From JANMZR01 sp031383555 (GTDB lineage: Bacteria; Bacteroidota; Bacteroidia; Cytophagales; Spirosomataceae), in NCBI GenBank assembly GCA_031383555.1, contig JANMZR010000261.1, positions 1 through 32,943 of the forward strand: a DNA stretch of 32,943 nucleotides, read 5' to 3'. Each line of letters opens with the position of its first letter. The first letter of the stretch is position 1. A program made the position numbers and the translations under genes. The notes beneath the pieces were generated by a model, which made no database searches, was not told the origin of the DNA, and saw nothing but the letters and a program-made list of their open reading frames with translations. This document shows, in pieces, positions 14,736 through 23,582 of this stretch.

Positions 14736-16829
14736 TTACCTCACAAAAGCCATAGCCACACCGCCATCCACATTCAAAACATTGCCGGTTGATTTGCTCA
14801 AAAGGCCTCCTGTAAAGGCGAAGCATGCATTGGCGATGTCATTAGGTAAAATAGTTTCGTTCAATAAGGTACGTTTGGCATAATAGGCTGGTAATTCTTC
14901 AACCGTAATGCCATAAGCTTTGGCACGGCCTTCGGCCCAGCCGCTTGCCCAAATCGTGGAGTCGGCTATCACAGCATCAGGATTTACAGTGTTTACTCTG
15001 ATATGGTCGGCACCTAATTCAGCGGCGTTCAATCTACTCAAATGTAATTGCGCTGCTTTTGCAGAGCCATAACCTGCATTGTTCGGCCCTGAAACTAAGG
15101 CGTTTTTCGATACAATGTTAATGATATCACCGCCCGTGCCTTGCTTGCGCATGGTTTCTACGGCGGCTTGTGTTACCAAAAATTGGCCTTTTACCAAAAT
15201 GTCATAAAGGCGATCCCAATCTTCAATGGTATGGCCTTCAATAGGCTTTGAAATACTTATTCCAGCATTATTTACAATGATGTCCACACCTCCAAAAGCT
15301 AGATTTGCTTCGCTGAAAGCATTTTTTATAGAATCTAAATTAGTTACATCCAAAAGGGTTGTGGCTACCGCATCTTTCCCAAATTTTACTGTAAAATCAG
15401 CTTTGGCAGTATCCAATCGGTCTTGAGCAATGTCGTTAAGAATTACACAGGCACCTTCTTCGACCATTTTTTTAGATATCGCTTTTCCAATTCCACCTGC
15501 ACTACCAGTTACCAACACGACTTTCCCTGAAAGTGCTTTTGGTTTAGGTTGGCGTTGTAATTTAGCCTCTTCCAATAGCCAATATTCAATATTAAAAGCT
15601 TCTTGATGTGGCAGCGCCGTATACTTTGAAACCGCTTCAGCACCTTTCATTACATTGATGGCGTTGGTATAATATTCTGATGCCAATCGGGCTGTGGTTT
15701 TATCTTTTGCAAAAGTGAACATGCCAATTCCAGGGATCAAAATTACCACCGGATTGGGGTCACGCATGGCAGGTGAGTTGGCATGTTTGCACTTTTCATA
15801 ATAGGCTTTGTAACCAGCACGATAAGTTGAAAACTCTCCATCCAAATATGCTTTATCACCCATTTTATCGGAATCAAGTACTAAAGGTGCAATTTTAGTT
15901 CGTAGAAAATGGTCGGGGCAAGAAGTACCCATAGCTGCCAAACGAACCAAATCGTTTGAGTTTACAAATTCTAAAACTTTTTCATTATCAGAAAAATGGC
16001 CCACCATATGCCTCTCAGAAGAGCAATAGCCACGTAATGTTGGGGCAATCGATGATGCAATCGATTTTCTTTCAGCATCTGATTTTGATTGTATTTTTTG
16101 TCCTCCGAATACGTTTTTGTAGTTACTTTCAAGATATTCCGCACATTTTTCAATTACATCTAATGTATTGATATAACTCGAATACGAAGTATCGCCCCAG
16201 GTGAATAGACCATGTGAGCCCAACATGATGCCTTTCAAAGTAATTCCCTTTGCGGCGGCTTCTTCCAAACAAGTTTTTAGTTTCAAACCTAAGTCAAAGC
16301 CTGGTCGTTGCCATTCCACCCAACCGATTTCGCCATTGAAAAGGTCATGTGTGATTTTTTTACCATCTTTAGCAGCGGCAATGGCTATGGCAGCATCAGG
16401 ATGCAAATGATCAATGTGTTTGAATGGTAAAAAAGAATGTAAAGGGGTATCAATTGACGGTGCTTTTGAGTCCAAATCATAAATACAGTAGTTGAAAAGT
16501 GCCACCATTTCATCTTCATGTTCCAAACCACGATAGACATTTGTCAAATTCAATAATCGATCCATATAAAGTGCTGCACAACCAGATTTTTTCAATGTGC
16601 CAATATCCCCTCCTGAACCTTTGATCCACATTACTTCAACTTTTTTTCCGGTCAATGGGTCAACGTCGTCTATTTTCACAGAAGTATTGCCTCCTCCATA
16701 ATTGGTAAGTCGCAAATCGGCTCCTAATAGATTTGACCGGTAAATAAATAAATCTACTTCATTGTTATTTAATGCGTCAGCCTTCTGCTGATCCCATAAA
16801 TAGCTTACATACTTATAACTTTTGCTCAT
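14736..16829 (-). CDS. rhaD: Bifunctional L-rhamnulose-1-phosphate aldolase / L-lactaldehyde dehydrogenase (SDR fusion)
   Basis: A 697-residue fusion. The N-terminal half (about 1-400) is a class II zinc aldolase with GGGNTSVK (45-52), zinc histidines in HLHPDA (His141, His143) and SHGLF (His206); it splits L-rhamnulose-1-phosphate into dihydroxyacetone phosphate and L-lactaldehyde. The C-terminal half (about 433-697) is a short-chain dehydrogenase with TGSAGGIG (441-448), NNAG (520-523), Ser574, and Tyr587-Lys591 in YGSAK; in characterised fusions of this type (RhaEW) it oxidises L-lactaldehyde to L-lactate with NAD. The match to the bifunctional family is full length, so no truncation. It begins 19 bases after the GntR regulator gene and is followed two bases later by the frameshifted membrane gene. 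Confidence 0.95.
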   Translation of the reverse strand: MSKSYKYVSYLWDQQKADALNNNEVDLFIYRSNLLGADLRLTNYGGGNTSVKIDDVDPLTGKKVEVMWIKGSGGDIGTLKKSGCAALYMDRLLNLTNVYRGLEHEDEMVALFNYCIYDLDSKAPSIDTPLHSFLPFKHIDHLHPDAAIAIAAAKDGKKITHDLFNGEIGWVEWQRPGFDLGLKLKTCLEEAAAKGITLKGIMLGSHGLFTWGDTSYSSYINTLDVIEKCAEYLESNYKNVFGGQKIQSKSDAERKSIASSIAPTLRGYCSSERHMVGHFSDNEKVLEFVNSNDLVRLAAMGTSCPDHFLRTKIAPLVLDSDKMGDKAYLDGEFSTYRAGYKAYYEKCKHANSPAMRDPNPVVILIPGIGMFTFAKDKTTARLASEYYTNAINVMKGAEAVSKYTALPHQEAFNIEYWLLEEAKLQRQPKPKALSGKVVLVTGSAGGIGKAISKKMVEEGACVILNDIAQDRLDTAKADFTVKFGKDAVATTLLDVTNLDSIKNAFSEANLAFGGVDIIVNNAGISISKPIEGHTIEDWDRLYDILVKGQFLVTQAAVETMRKQGTGGDIINIVSKNALVSGPNNAGYGSAKAAQLHLSRLNAAELGADHIRVNTVNPDAVIADSTIWASGWAEGRAKAYGITVEELPAYYAKRTLLNETILPNDIANACFAFTGGLLSKSTGNVLNVDGGVAMAFVR

Positions 16830-16848
16830 AAAAATCAGTTTTATATTA

Positions 16849-17880
16849 TTAAATTGAGTTTCGAAGGGTTAATGTAAAAGGTATTTCAATTTGACTTTTC
16901 AAATTAGTTAAAATTAATTCGGCAACTGTGCTACCCATTGCTACGAAATCAGTAGAAATGGTGGTAAGGCCATTCAAGAGGAATCTTTTAAGAGGTGTTT
17001 CGTTGTATGATATGATGCCAACATCTTTGCCAACTTCCAATTTTTGTTCAATTATTTTTTCAATCAAAATCACTAAATCATCTTCCATTAGGTTAATGTA
17101 GACCGTATTCTTTTGAATTACTTCGTTAGCAAGGCTGTGAATTATTTCATAACCAAAAGCATTATCAGAGCAAAAGTGTTTAAAGCCTACAATAATTTCT
17201 TTTGAATGGTAGGTAACTTCTGGAAAAATTAATTTAAGTTCTTTATATTTTTGCAATGGAACTATAGCCTTGGCGAGTGCATTGTAAATGTCTTTTTCGA
17301 AATTTTCAAAAACTGCCCCAAATTCACCTTTAATTCCAGGAATCATTTTGTCCATTAAAATAAGTTTTTCTTTGGGCAAAGTATCAATTAACTCATAGGC
17401 TAGATTTTCATTCTCTGTAAAATGTGGAATTATTACAATATGGGTAAAATCTTCTTTACGATTGGTGATTAGTTTTCTGAAAAGATTAAAATCATTGTTA
17501 TAAATATAAAAATCAATAGAGGCTTTATCACCAAGTGCTGTTACAAAAGAATCATAAATTATCTTTTTATGTGCGCTCAATTTATTGAACAACATAAAAA
17601 TTTTAAGGTTTTGCTGATGCTCTACATTTTTAATAAAATAGCCTTTTCCTGGCACAGAATCAAGTACGCCTATCGTTTTTAAATGATTATAGCCTTTTTC
17701 AACTGTCATTCTGGAAATATCAAACTCGAAACTTATCTCATTAATAGAGGGCATAATGTCCCCTTTTTTGAATAAGTTTTTTTGAATTCCTGTTAATATG
17801 GAATTGGCCAGTTGTTGGTATTTTGGTGTTGATGAAAACTCATCAATTTGTATAAAATCAAATATTTTGGTTGGTTTCAT
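16849..17880 (-). CDS. GntR-family transcriptional regulator with sugar-binding-protein-like effector domain
   Basis: The 343 residues carry an N-terminal GntR winged helix-turn-helix (about 17-85: PKYQQLANSILTGIQKNLFK, PSINEISFEFDISRMTVEKG, VPGKGYFIKN). The rest (about 90-343) resembles the type I periplasmic-binding/LacI effector fold, ending in DVGIISYNETPLKRFLLNGL, TTISTD and MGSTVAELIL. Such GntR proteins of Bacteroidota control sugar operons and respond to a sugar or sugar phosphate. Its gene heads the catabolic genes and is followed closely by the aldolase gene, so it is the likely local regulator of rhamnose use; rhamnose, rhamnulose or a derivative would be the effector. A candidate operator is the inverted repeat before rhaT (19920-19947), but the link is inference. 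Confidence 0.85.
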   Translation of the reverse strand: MKPTKIFDFIQIDEFSSTPKYQQLANSILTGIQKNLFKKGDIMPSINEISFEFDISRMTVEKGYNHLKTIGVLDSVPGKGYFIKNVEHQQNLKIFMLFNKLSAHKKIIYDSFVTALGDKASIDFYIYNNDFNLFRKLITNRKEDFTHIVIIPHFTENENLAYELIDTLPKEKLILMDKMIPGIKGEFGAVFENFEKDIYNALAKAIVPLQKYKELKLIFPEVTYHSKEIIVGFKHFCSDNAFGYEIIHSLANEVIQKNTVYINLMEDDLVILIEKIIEQKLEVGKDVGIISYNETPLKRFLLNGLTTISTDFVAMGSTVAELILTNLKSQIEIPFTLTLRNSI

Positions 17881-17946
17881 GTTTTGTTATTACTTGTATT
17901 GCTATCATACTTTCTTGTTTGTCAAGGTATTTTCAAAAAATAATGG

Positions 17947-18798
17947 TTATTTTCTTAGTAATGGGCTTAATTCATTTTGGTAGTATTTTACCATTTTTAT
18001 TACTGAATTTAAGTTGCTGGGATTTTCTTTTGTATCTCGCTCAATCATTAAATTTCCTTTAAACTTTTGTTGCTTTAACTCTAAAAATATTGCTGGAAAG
18101 TTTACAACACCAGTTCCTATAGGCACGTCTTGTAATTTGTTGTTGTTGTATTCTGCAATGTCTTTGAGATGGATGCCAATTATATGTCCTTCCAATTTTT
18201 TGATTGCATCAAGCGGGTTTATTCCAGATTTGGGATAATGGCCAAGGTCGGGGCAAGCTCCAAAGTTAGGGTGGTTTTTAAGTGCAACTAATACGGAATC
18301 GGGATGCCAATAGATTGAATTGCCATTCCAATGGTTGTGCAGAGCTACTTTAATGCCATAAATTGCTGCTAGACTATCTACCGCATCCCACATGTTTTTA
18401 GGCGGTTCAGCAGTGACATAACGTACGTTCAATTGCTTGGCTAATTCAAAATCTTTCTTCCAATTTTCAACCTTTTTACCGCCTGTAATATAAATTGACT
18501 CCATTATTAAGCCTTTTTTGTTTATTAATTCCTTCAATTTATTTAAACCTGTTTTCGAAAGATTCATAATCATTGAATCTTTCAAGGTTGCGCCTGCCTT
18601 TCCAAATGTAAAGCCTTCCACATATTTTAATCCAGCACTGTCTGCAAAAGCTAATTGATCTGGAAAAGAAAAATTACTAAATGTATAGAGAGTAATCCCA
18701 AGTTTCGCTTGATTTTGCTTCCTATTTTTTTGAGCAAAAATATTTAATGAGGCTAATAAAAGAAGGCAAAAGAAAATATTTTGAACTATTTTTTTCAT
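17947..18798 (-). CDS. Secreted sugar phosphate isomerase/epimerase-like TIM-barrel protein
   Basis: The 283 residues start with a signal peptide (MKKIVQNIFFCLLLLASLNIFAQ, cleavage after about 23), so the enzyme acts in the periplasm or outside. The mature part is a xylose isomerase-like (AP endonuclease 2 superfamily) TIM barrel: LGITLYTFSNFSFPDQL, GLKYVEGFTF, MESIYITGG, then metal-ligand-like residues in HNHWNG, CPDLGHYPKSG, GIHLKDI and MIERD. Related exported proteins in Bacteroidota are annotated sugar phosphate isomerase/epimerase, but a periplasmic location makes a phosphosugar substrate unlikely; a free sugar is more probable. It lies 29 bases after rhaT and 66 before the regulator. 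A role in presenting rhamnose or a related deoxy sugar is possible but unproved. Confidence 0.85.
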   Translation of the reverse strand: MKKIVQNIFFCLLLLASLNIFAQKNRKQNQAKLGITLYTFSNFSFPDQLAFADSAGLKYVEGFTFGKAGATLKDSMIMNLSKTGLNKLKELINKKGLIMESIYITGGKKVENWKKDFELAKQLNVRYVTAEPPKNMWDAVDSLAAIYGIKVALHNHWNGNSIYWHPDSVLVALKNHPNFGACPDLGHYPKSGINPLDAIKKLEGHIIGIHLKDIAEYNNNKLQDVPIGTGVVNFPAIFLELKQQKFKGNLMIERDTKENPSNLNSVIKMVKYYQNELSPLLRK

Positions 18799-18827
18799 TG
18801 TAGATTATATAAAACCATTTTGTTATT

Positions 18828-19880
18828 TCATATCGAATTACCAATACCAACTACAAAAATGGATGCTAAAATTGTTGCTATTCCTATTATTATTGTATTT
18901 CTAGTTTTTTTCGAAACCCCTTTCCATTCATTCAAATACACACCCCAAAGATTTGAAATTAAAATGATAAAAGCCATATGGAGTATCCAAGAGCTAGCTC
19001 CATTGCCTAATTTGCTTTCACCCATTCCATAAAAAAAGAACTGCAAAAACCATGTTGTACCAGCTAATGCCGAAAAAAGTATGTTTTTTGCAATTGGTGT
19101 TTTTTTATTGGTGTAATCGCCAAAGGTTTTGTTTTTGGCATTCAAATACATACACCATAAAAAATTGGTAGTAAGCCCTCCCCAAAGGATCACAATATAA
19201 GTTACATTATTCTGAAATAGAGGATTGAAACCTTGATTTACAGCTTCTTGCGCCATTGGCTTACCAGATTCTATCCCAAAATTAAAAAACGAACTCAAAA
19301 TTCCAGAAATGATTGCAATTATTAATCCTTTTACCATAGAAAATTCTGAAACTGATGCTTGTTTTTGCTCAGTTGAAAGTTCATTCTCTTTCATCATGCC
19401 GGCCTTTCCACAAATGGCAATACCAATAATACATACCAAAACTCCAAAAAGCACCATTTGCCCACCAGAGCTACTAAACATATCTGAAAGTGATACTTTC
19501 CCTGTTTGTGGATTGAAATTATAATAAATGGCAGGCACCAATGCCCCAAAAGCCGAGCAAAAACCTAAAACAACCGAATTGCCAAGCGACATACCCAAAT
19601 AGCGAACGCCTAAGCCATAAGTAAGACCCCCGATACCCCAAAGTAAACCCATTAAATAGGTGATTGAGAGGATGTTAGTACCTGTTTGTTTGATAATATC
19701 CCAAAAACCTGGGACAGTTAAATAGGCCGCAAGTGGTGGTACAATCAACCAAGAAAACAGCCCGCCAACAATCCAATAACTTTCCCAAGCCCAGCCTTTT
19801 ACCTTTTTGTAAGGAATATAAAAACTACCTGAGGCGGCGCCACCAATAAAATGAAATATTACCCCAACAATTGCTTGCAT
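18828..19880 (-). CDS. rhaT: L-rhamnose/H+ symporter
   Basis: Inner membrane carrier of the DMT-like RhaT family; 350 residues against 344 in E. coli, with about ten helices. Signature stretches align throughout: GGAASGSFYIPYKKVKGWAW near the N-terminus, ESYWIVGGLFSWLIVP, GLLWGIGGLTYGLGVRYLGM, LFGVLVCIIGIAICGKAGMM, SGILSSFFNFGIESGKPM, and ATTWFLQFFFYGMG-like and SSWILHMAF stretches late in the protein. Start chosen at the ATG that aligns with the E. coli protein. A -7 box with a surrounding inverted repeat lies 50-58 bases upstream, so it probably opens its own transcript, continuing through the epimerase-like gene and the catabolic genes. The specificity for L-rhamnose is strongly supported by the family and the cluster. 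Confidence 0.94.
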   Translation of the reverse strand: MQAIVGVIFHFIGGAASGSFYIPYKKVKGWAWESYWIVGGLFSWLIVPPLAAYLTVPGFWDIIKQTGTNILSITYLMGLLWGIGGLTYGLGVRYLGMSLGNSVVLGFCSAFGALVPAIYYNFNPQTGKVSLSDMFSSSGGQMVLFGVLVCIIGIAICGKAGMMKENELSTEQKQASVSEFSMVKGLIIAIISGILSSFFNFGIESGKPMAQEAVNQGFNPLFQNNVTYIVILWGGLTTNFLWCMYLNAKNKTFGDYTNKKTPIAKNILFSALAGTTWFLQFFFYGMGESKLGNGASSWILHMAFIILISNLWGVYLNEWKGVSKKTRNTIIIGIATILASIFVVGIGNSI

Positions 19881-19919
19881 ATAATTTTTAAGTTTAGGCT
19901 AGTTGCCTATTTTTAAAAG

Positions 19920-19947
19920 AATTAGAGCCTCAAAATTAACTCTAATT
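19920..19947 (-). promoter_or_regulatory. rhaT promoter -7 box enclosed by an 8-base inverted repeat
   Basis: AATTAGAG (19920-19927) and CTCTAATT (19940-19947) are perfect complements separated by 12 bases that contain, on the - strand, TAATTTTG (19938-19931), a TAnnTTTG box. A dimer bound here would cover the promoter. No clear -33 TTTG is visible. Alternatively the repeat could be a weak terminator for the upstream rbsB-like gene (stem followed by CTTTT). Confidence 0.5.
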
Positions 19948-20044
19948 ATAAATTTTGCTTTCCTCTACTGTCTTTAATCTAAATTAGCAAGCATGCTGCA
20001 ATGTTTATCCTGAAACAATAATATTGGTTATTCATTTAGGATTT

Positions 20045-20971
20045 TTATTTCAAAAACTGATCAACATTATCTTTTTTTACCAATAGAAAAGGAACTAACA
20101 AATTGGACTCAAATGGTTGTTTTTTTACTATTTTAACTGCGGTTTCAATCGCTCCAAAGCCTTGATTTTTAGCATCTTGAAAAACGGTGGCATCTAATTC
20201 ACCTTTTTTCACTGCCTGCAGAGCATCTACAATCGCATCAATGCCAACCACCACCACTTTGTCTTTTAGTCCTGCAGCCTGCAATGCTTTCATCGCTCCC
20301 ATTGCCATTTCATCGTTTTGAGCAAACACAGCCTTAATTTTTGATCCATATGCTTGAATCCAATTTTCCATTAAATCCATGCTTTTGGCACGGTCCCAAT
20401 CGCCAGTTTGAGCTGCAATTATTTTCAGATTTGGATATTCCATTAAAATTTCATTGGCTCCTTTTTCCCTCAATATTTGAGCTGCCTGGCCCATCAGGCC
20501 GTGAATCATCACGATATTCCCTTTTCCTCCCAATTTTTCAGCAATAAATTTCATGGCTATTCTTGCAGATTCAAGATCGTTGGAGCCCACAAAAGCAGTT
20601 GGTTTTATGCTAGTTTCTGAGTTTACATTTATAATTGGAATATTAGCCGCCAAAGCTTTTGAAATGGCTGGAGAACAGGCCTCTACCTCACAAGGATTTA
20701 AGATGATGGCGTCAACTTTTTGGGCAATAAAACTTTCAACCTGCTCAATTTGTTTTAAAGCTGATTTTTCTCCATCTACAATTATCAACTCCACTCCCAA
20801 TTCATCGGCCTTTTTTTGCATTTGATCTGCTAGGTTAACAATATATTCACTTTGCATACCGAGCATGGAAGCTCCAATTACAATTTTTTGGGTCGATTCT
20901 GCTTTTTTGGAATTGTTGCAGTTGGTAAAAAAAAGAAGACTGACGATTAATACTAAAAAATATTTTTTCAT
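20045..20971 (-). CDS. rbsB: Sugar-binding lipoprotein of an RbsB-type ABC importer
   Basis: The 308 residues begin with a lipoprotein signal (MKKYFLVLIVSLLFFTNC, lipid Cys at 18) and continue as a type I periplasmic binding protein: IVIGASMLGMQSEYIVNLAD, ADELGVELIIVDGEKS, QVESFIAQKVDAIILNPCE, IPIINVNSET, FVGSNDLESARIAMKFIAEK, AQTGDWDRAKSMDLMENW, AVFAQNDEMAMGAMKAL and VVGIDAIVDALQAVKKGEL. These are the ribose/galactose/rhamnose-type cluster motifs. Because the cell is didermic, the protein is expected on the periplasmic face. It is the last gene of the ABC set and lies 165 bases before rhaT. Ribose, rhamnose or another aldose may be the ligand; the name RbsB reflects family only. Confidence 0.9.
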   Translation of the reverse strand: MKKYFLVLIVSLLFFTNCNNSKKAESTQKIVIGASMLGMQSEYIVNLADQMQKKADELGVELIIVDGEKSALKQIEQVESFIAQKVDAIILNPCEVEACSPAISKALAANIPIINVNSETSIKPTAFVGSNDLESARIAMKFIAEKLGGKGNIVMIHGLMGQAAQILREKGANEILMEYPNLKIIAAQTGDWDRAKSMDLMENWIQAYGSKIKAVFAQNDEMAMGAMKALQAAGLKDKVVVVGIDAIVDALQAVKKGELDATVFQDAKNQGFGAIETAVKIVKKQPFESNLLVPFLLVKKDNVDQFLK

Positions 20972-21077
20972 TTTTTAAAAATTTAAGAAAGTACTTTTTT
21001 GGGTAAAATTGATGAATTTTATTAAAGAATGCATAAGTGTAAAATCCAAACAGTTTATAACACCAATGAAGTATTTT

Positions 21078-22013
21078 TTACTCTTTTCTTTGGTTCCAGC
21101 TATCTAAAACCACAGCTCCAATAATAATGATACCCATCACAACTTGCTGATAATAAGAGGTTACGTTCATTAAATCGAGTCCATTGTTAATAACTCCTAT
21201 TAACAAGGCTCCCAAAAAAGTGCCTCCAATAGTTCCAATACCGCCTTTTGTACTTGTTCCTCCAATTACGGCTGCCGCTATTGCATCTAGCTCAAAACCT
21301 GCCCCTGCATTAGGCTGACCAGTAGTAACTCTAGCAGTCAACAATATACCAGCCAAGCCAGCCAAAAGACCAGAAATTATATAAACCGTCATTTTTATTT
21401 TATTCACATTAACACCAGAGGCTATAGCTGCCAATTCATTCCCGCCCACTGCATAAATATATCTGCCTAAAACGGTCTTATTCAGTAATATAACGCAAAT
21501 GATAAATACAAAAATGAGTATTATTATTGGGAATGGAATACCCAAAACGACTCCTCCACCAATAAAATTAAAAGAATCGGAAAGGTTTGAAATAGGCCGC
21601 CCTTTACTAATAATCAAGGCCAAACCACGAGCAATGGTCATGGTACCAAGGGTTACTATAAATGGTGCGATTTTACTTTTGGTTACCACAAAACCGTTGA
21701 AAGCACCCATAATTACACCAGCAAATAAGCCAATAACTATCGGAACGATTACTGGATAATCACCAGGATGTGCCATAATCGCCGCTAAAACACCAGCAAC
21801 TGCAACCATAGAACCCAATGACAGGTCTATCCCACCAGTAATAATCACAAAAGTGACTCCAAATGCCAATAATGCATTTATTGAAACCTGAGTGAAAATA
21901 ATTGTCCAATTGGCAACTGTAAGAAATTGAGATGAAAATATGGATATGACCAAACAAATAAGAAAAAAAGCAAAGAAAATCCCGTATTCTCGTAGATAGT
22001 TAACTAACCGCAT
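21078..22013 (-). CDS. rbsC: RbsC-type ABC sugar transporter permease
   Basis: The 311 residues form the inner membrane channel of the importer, with about 8-10 helices. Typical RbsC stretches are AFGVTFVIITGGIDLSLGSM, GVIMGAFNGFVVTKSKIAPF, VTLGTMTIARGLALI, the coupling-helix region SGVNVNKIKMTVYIISGLLA, then ARVTTGQPNAGAGFELDAIA, AAVIGGTSTKGGIGTIGGT and LDLMNVTSYYQQVVMGIIII. Length matches E. coli RbsC (321). The start overlaps the ATPase stop by 14 bases, a sign of translational coupling, and there is a single permease gene, which presumably forms a homodimer. Confidence 0.94.
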   Translation of the reverse strand: MRLVNYLREYGIFFAFFLICLVISIFSSQFLTVANWTIIFTQVSINALLAFGVTFVIITGGIDLSLGSMVAVAGVLAAIMAHPGDYPVIVPIVIGLFAGVIMGAFNGFVVTKSKIAPFIVTLGTMTIARGLALIISKGRPISNLSDSFNFIGGGVVLGIPFPIIILIFVFIICVILLNKTVLGRYIYAVGGNELAAIASGVNVNKIKMTVYIISGLLAGLAGILLTARVTTGQPNAGAGFELDAIAAAVIGGTSTKGGIGTIGGTFLGALLIGVINNGLDLMNVTSYYQQVVMGIIIIGAVVLDSWNQRKE

Positions 22014-23493
22014 AATGCATTATTTTTTCTTGATTTACTTCTTTTTTGGGTAAAATTATAGTGTTTTTTCCTTTTGAAATGATCATTACTCGATCGCATA
22101 ACCCAATTATTTCTGGTAATTCTGAGGATATTAAAATTACTGCTAAACCTTTGGCTTTCAATTCTTTAATTAATCTATATATTTCAAATTTGGCGGCTAC
22201 ATCAATACCTCGAGTAGGTTCGTCTAAAATAATAACTTTTGGATTTGTGAGTAAAGCTTTACCTATGAGCACTTTTTGTTGGTTGCCACCACTTAGATTT
22301 TTCAGCTTTTGGTGGTTTGTTGCTTTAATTTTCAAATCAATAACCATTTTATTGCTTTGCTCAGCTTCTTTACCTTTTTGAATAAATCCATTTTTAGAAA
22401 TATTTGCCATACTAGAAAGGCTAATATTCTCATTTACAGTTAATTCTGGAATAAACCCTTCAGTTTTACGGTCTTCACTAATATAAACAATATTATTTTT
22501 AATGGCTTCTTGTGGTGAATGTTTAGAAACTTTTTCGCCATTAATTTTAATTTCGCCTGCGTCAAAGGTATCCAAACCAAAGATCGCCCGGGCAATTTCA
22601 GTTCTGCCTGCGCCCATTAAGCCTGCAAAACCAAATACTTCACCAGGCCAAATTTCAAAATTAATATCAGAAAATTTACCTCTTTTTGTAAAATTATTAA
22701 CTGAGAAAATTGGCTCCCCCGATTTTATAAAAACTTCATTTTCGGAAAATAAATCCTTAATTTCACGGCCTACCATACTCATAATCAAGTTATTTCGATT
22801 GAAATCTTCCGTTTTTTGGGTAGTTATATGGGTGCCATCTCTAAGTACTGTAATTCTATCGGCTATTGTAAAAACCTCCTCGAGTTTATGCGAAATATAA
22901 ATGATTGCAACTCCAATGCTTTTAAGTTTATTGATTATTTTGAATAAAGTTGCCACCTCTATTTCTGAAAGTGCTGAGGTGGGCTCATCCATAATGATTA
23001 CTTTAGCATCATTTGAAATGGCTTTGGCTATCTCAACCATTTGTTGCTCAGCTATGCTTAAATGCTTTATTTTTAAAGTTGGTTTGAAGCTAAGCTCCAA
23101 TGCATCAAATAGTTGCTTTGCTTTGTTATTAGTTTTTGATTCATTGAGCCAAAAGTTATTTTTGGTTTCTTGCCCCAAAAATATATTTTGTGCTGCGGTC
23201 AATTCTGGCACGTTCAACATTTCTTGGTGAATCATCGAAATACCTTTTTTCAGCATTTCATTTACTGAAGTTTTTGCTAATTTTTCACCTTCAAAAATAA
23301 CTTCCCCAGAATCAGACTGTATTAAACCCATCAAAATTTTCATAAAAGTCGATTTGCCAGCACCATTTTCTCCCATGAGCGCATGCACTTCGCCTTTTTC
23401 GAGGCCAAAACTAATATTATCCAATGCCTTAATGCCTCCAAATGATTTTGAAAGGTTGGTTACTTTTAGGATATTAATTTGGTTTTCGGGCAT
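22000..23493 (-). CDS. rbsA: RbsA-type ABC sugar transporter ATPase, two nucleotide-binding domains
   Basis: The 497 residues contain two ABC domains fused, as in RbsA/MglA/XylG. Domain 1 (about 1-240): Walker A GENGAGKST (41-49), signature LSIAEQQMVEIAKA, Walker B VIIMDEPTSAL. Domain 2 (about 255-497): degenerate P-loop GLMGAGRTEIARAIFG, signature LSGGNQQKVLIGKALL and Walker B VIILDEPTRGID. The weak second P-loop is normal for the family. It lies 89 bases after the MFS transporter gene and probably opens a transcript with the permease and binding protein. An extra periplasmic mutarotase or kinase gene is not attached, so the transported sugar is not shown by this operon alone. Confidence 0.94.
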   Translation of the reverse strand: MPENQINILKVTNLSKSFGGIKALDNISFGLEKGEVHALMGENGAGKSTFMKILMGLIQSDSGEVIFEGEKLAKTSVNEMLKKGISMIHQEMLNVPELTAAQNIFLGQETKNNFWLNESKTNNKAKQLFDALELSFKPTLKIKHLSIAEQQMVEIAKAISNDAKVIIMDEPTSALSEIEVATLFKIINKLKSIGVAIIYISHKLEEVFTIADRITVLRDGTHITTQKTEDFNRNNLIMSMVGREIKDLFSENEVFIKSGEPIFSVNNFTKRGKFSDINFEIWPGEVFGFAGLMGAGRTEIARAIFGLDTFDAGEIKINGEKVSKHSPQEAIKNNIVYISEDRKTEGFIPELTVNENISLSSMANISKNGFIQKGKEAEQSNKMVIDLKIKATNHQKLKNLSGGNQQKVLIGKALLTNPKVIILDEPTRGIDVAAKFEIYRLIKELKAKGLAVILISSELPEIIGLCDRVMIISKGKNTIILPKKEVNQEKIMHYAVS

Positions 23494-23582
23494 TAAAAAA
23501 ATAAGAATAAATTGTTTTTATCAAATCAAAAAAATAAATTTAATAGCCCCCCAATTTTAAAATGATTGTAACAAGATTTAAT

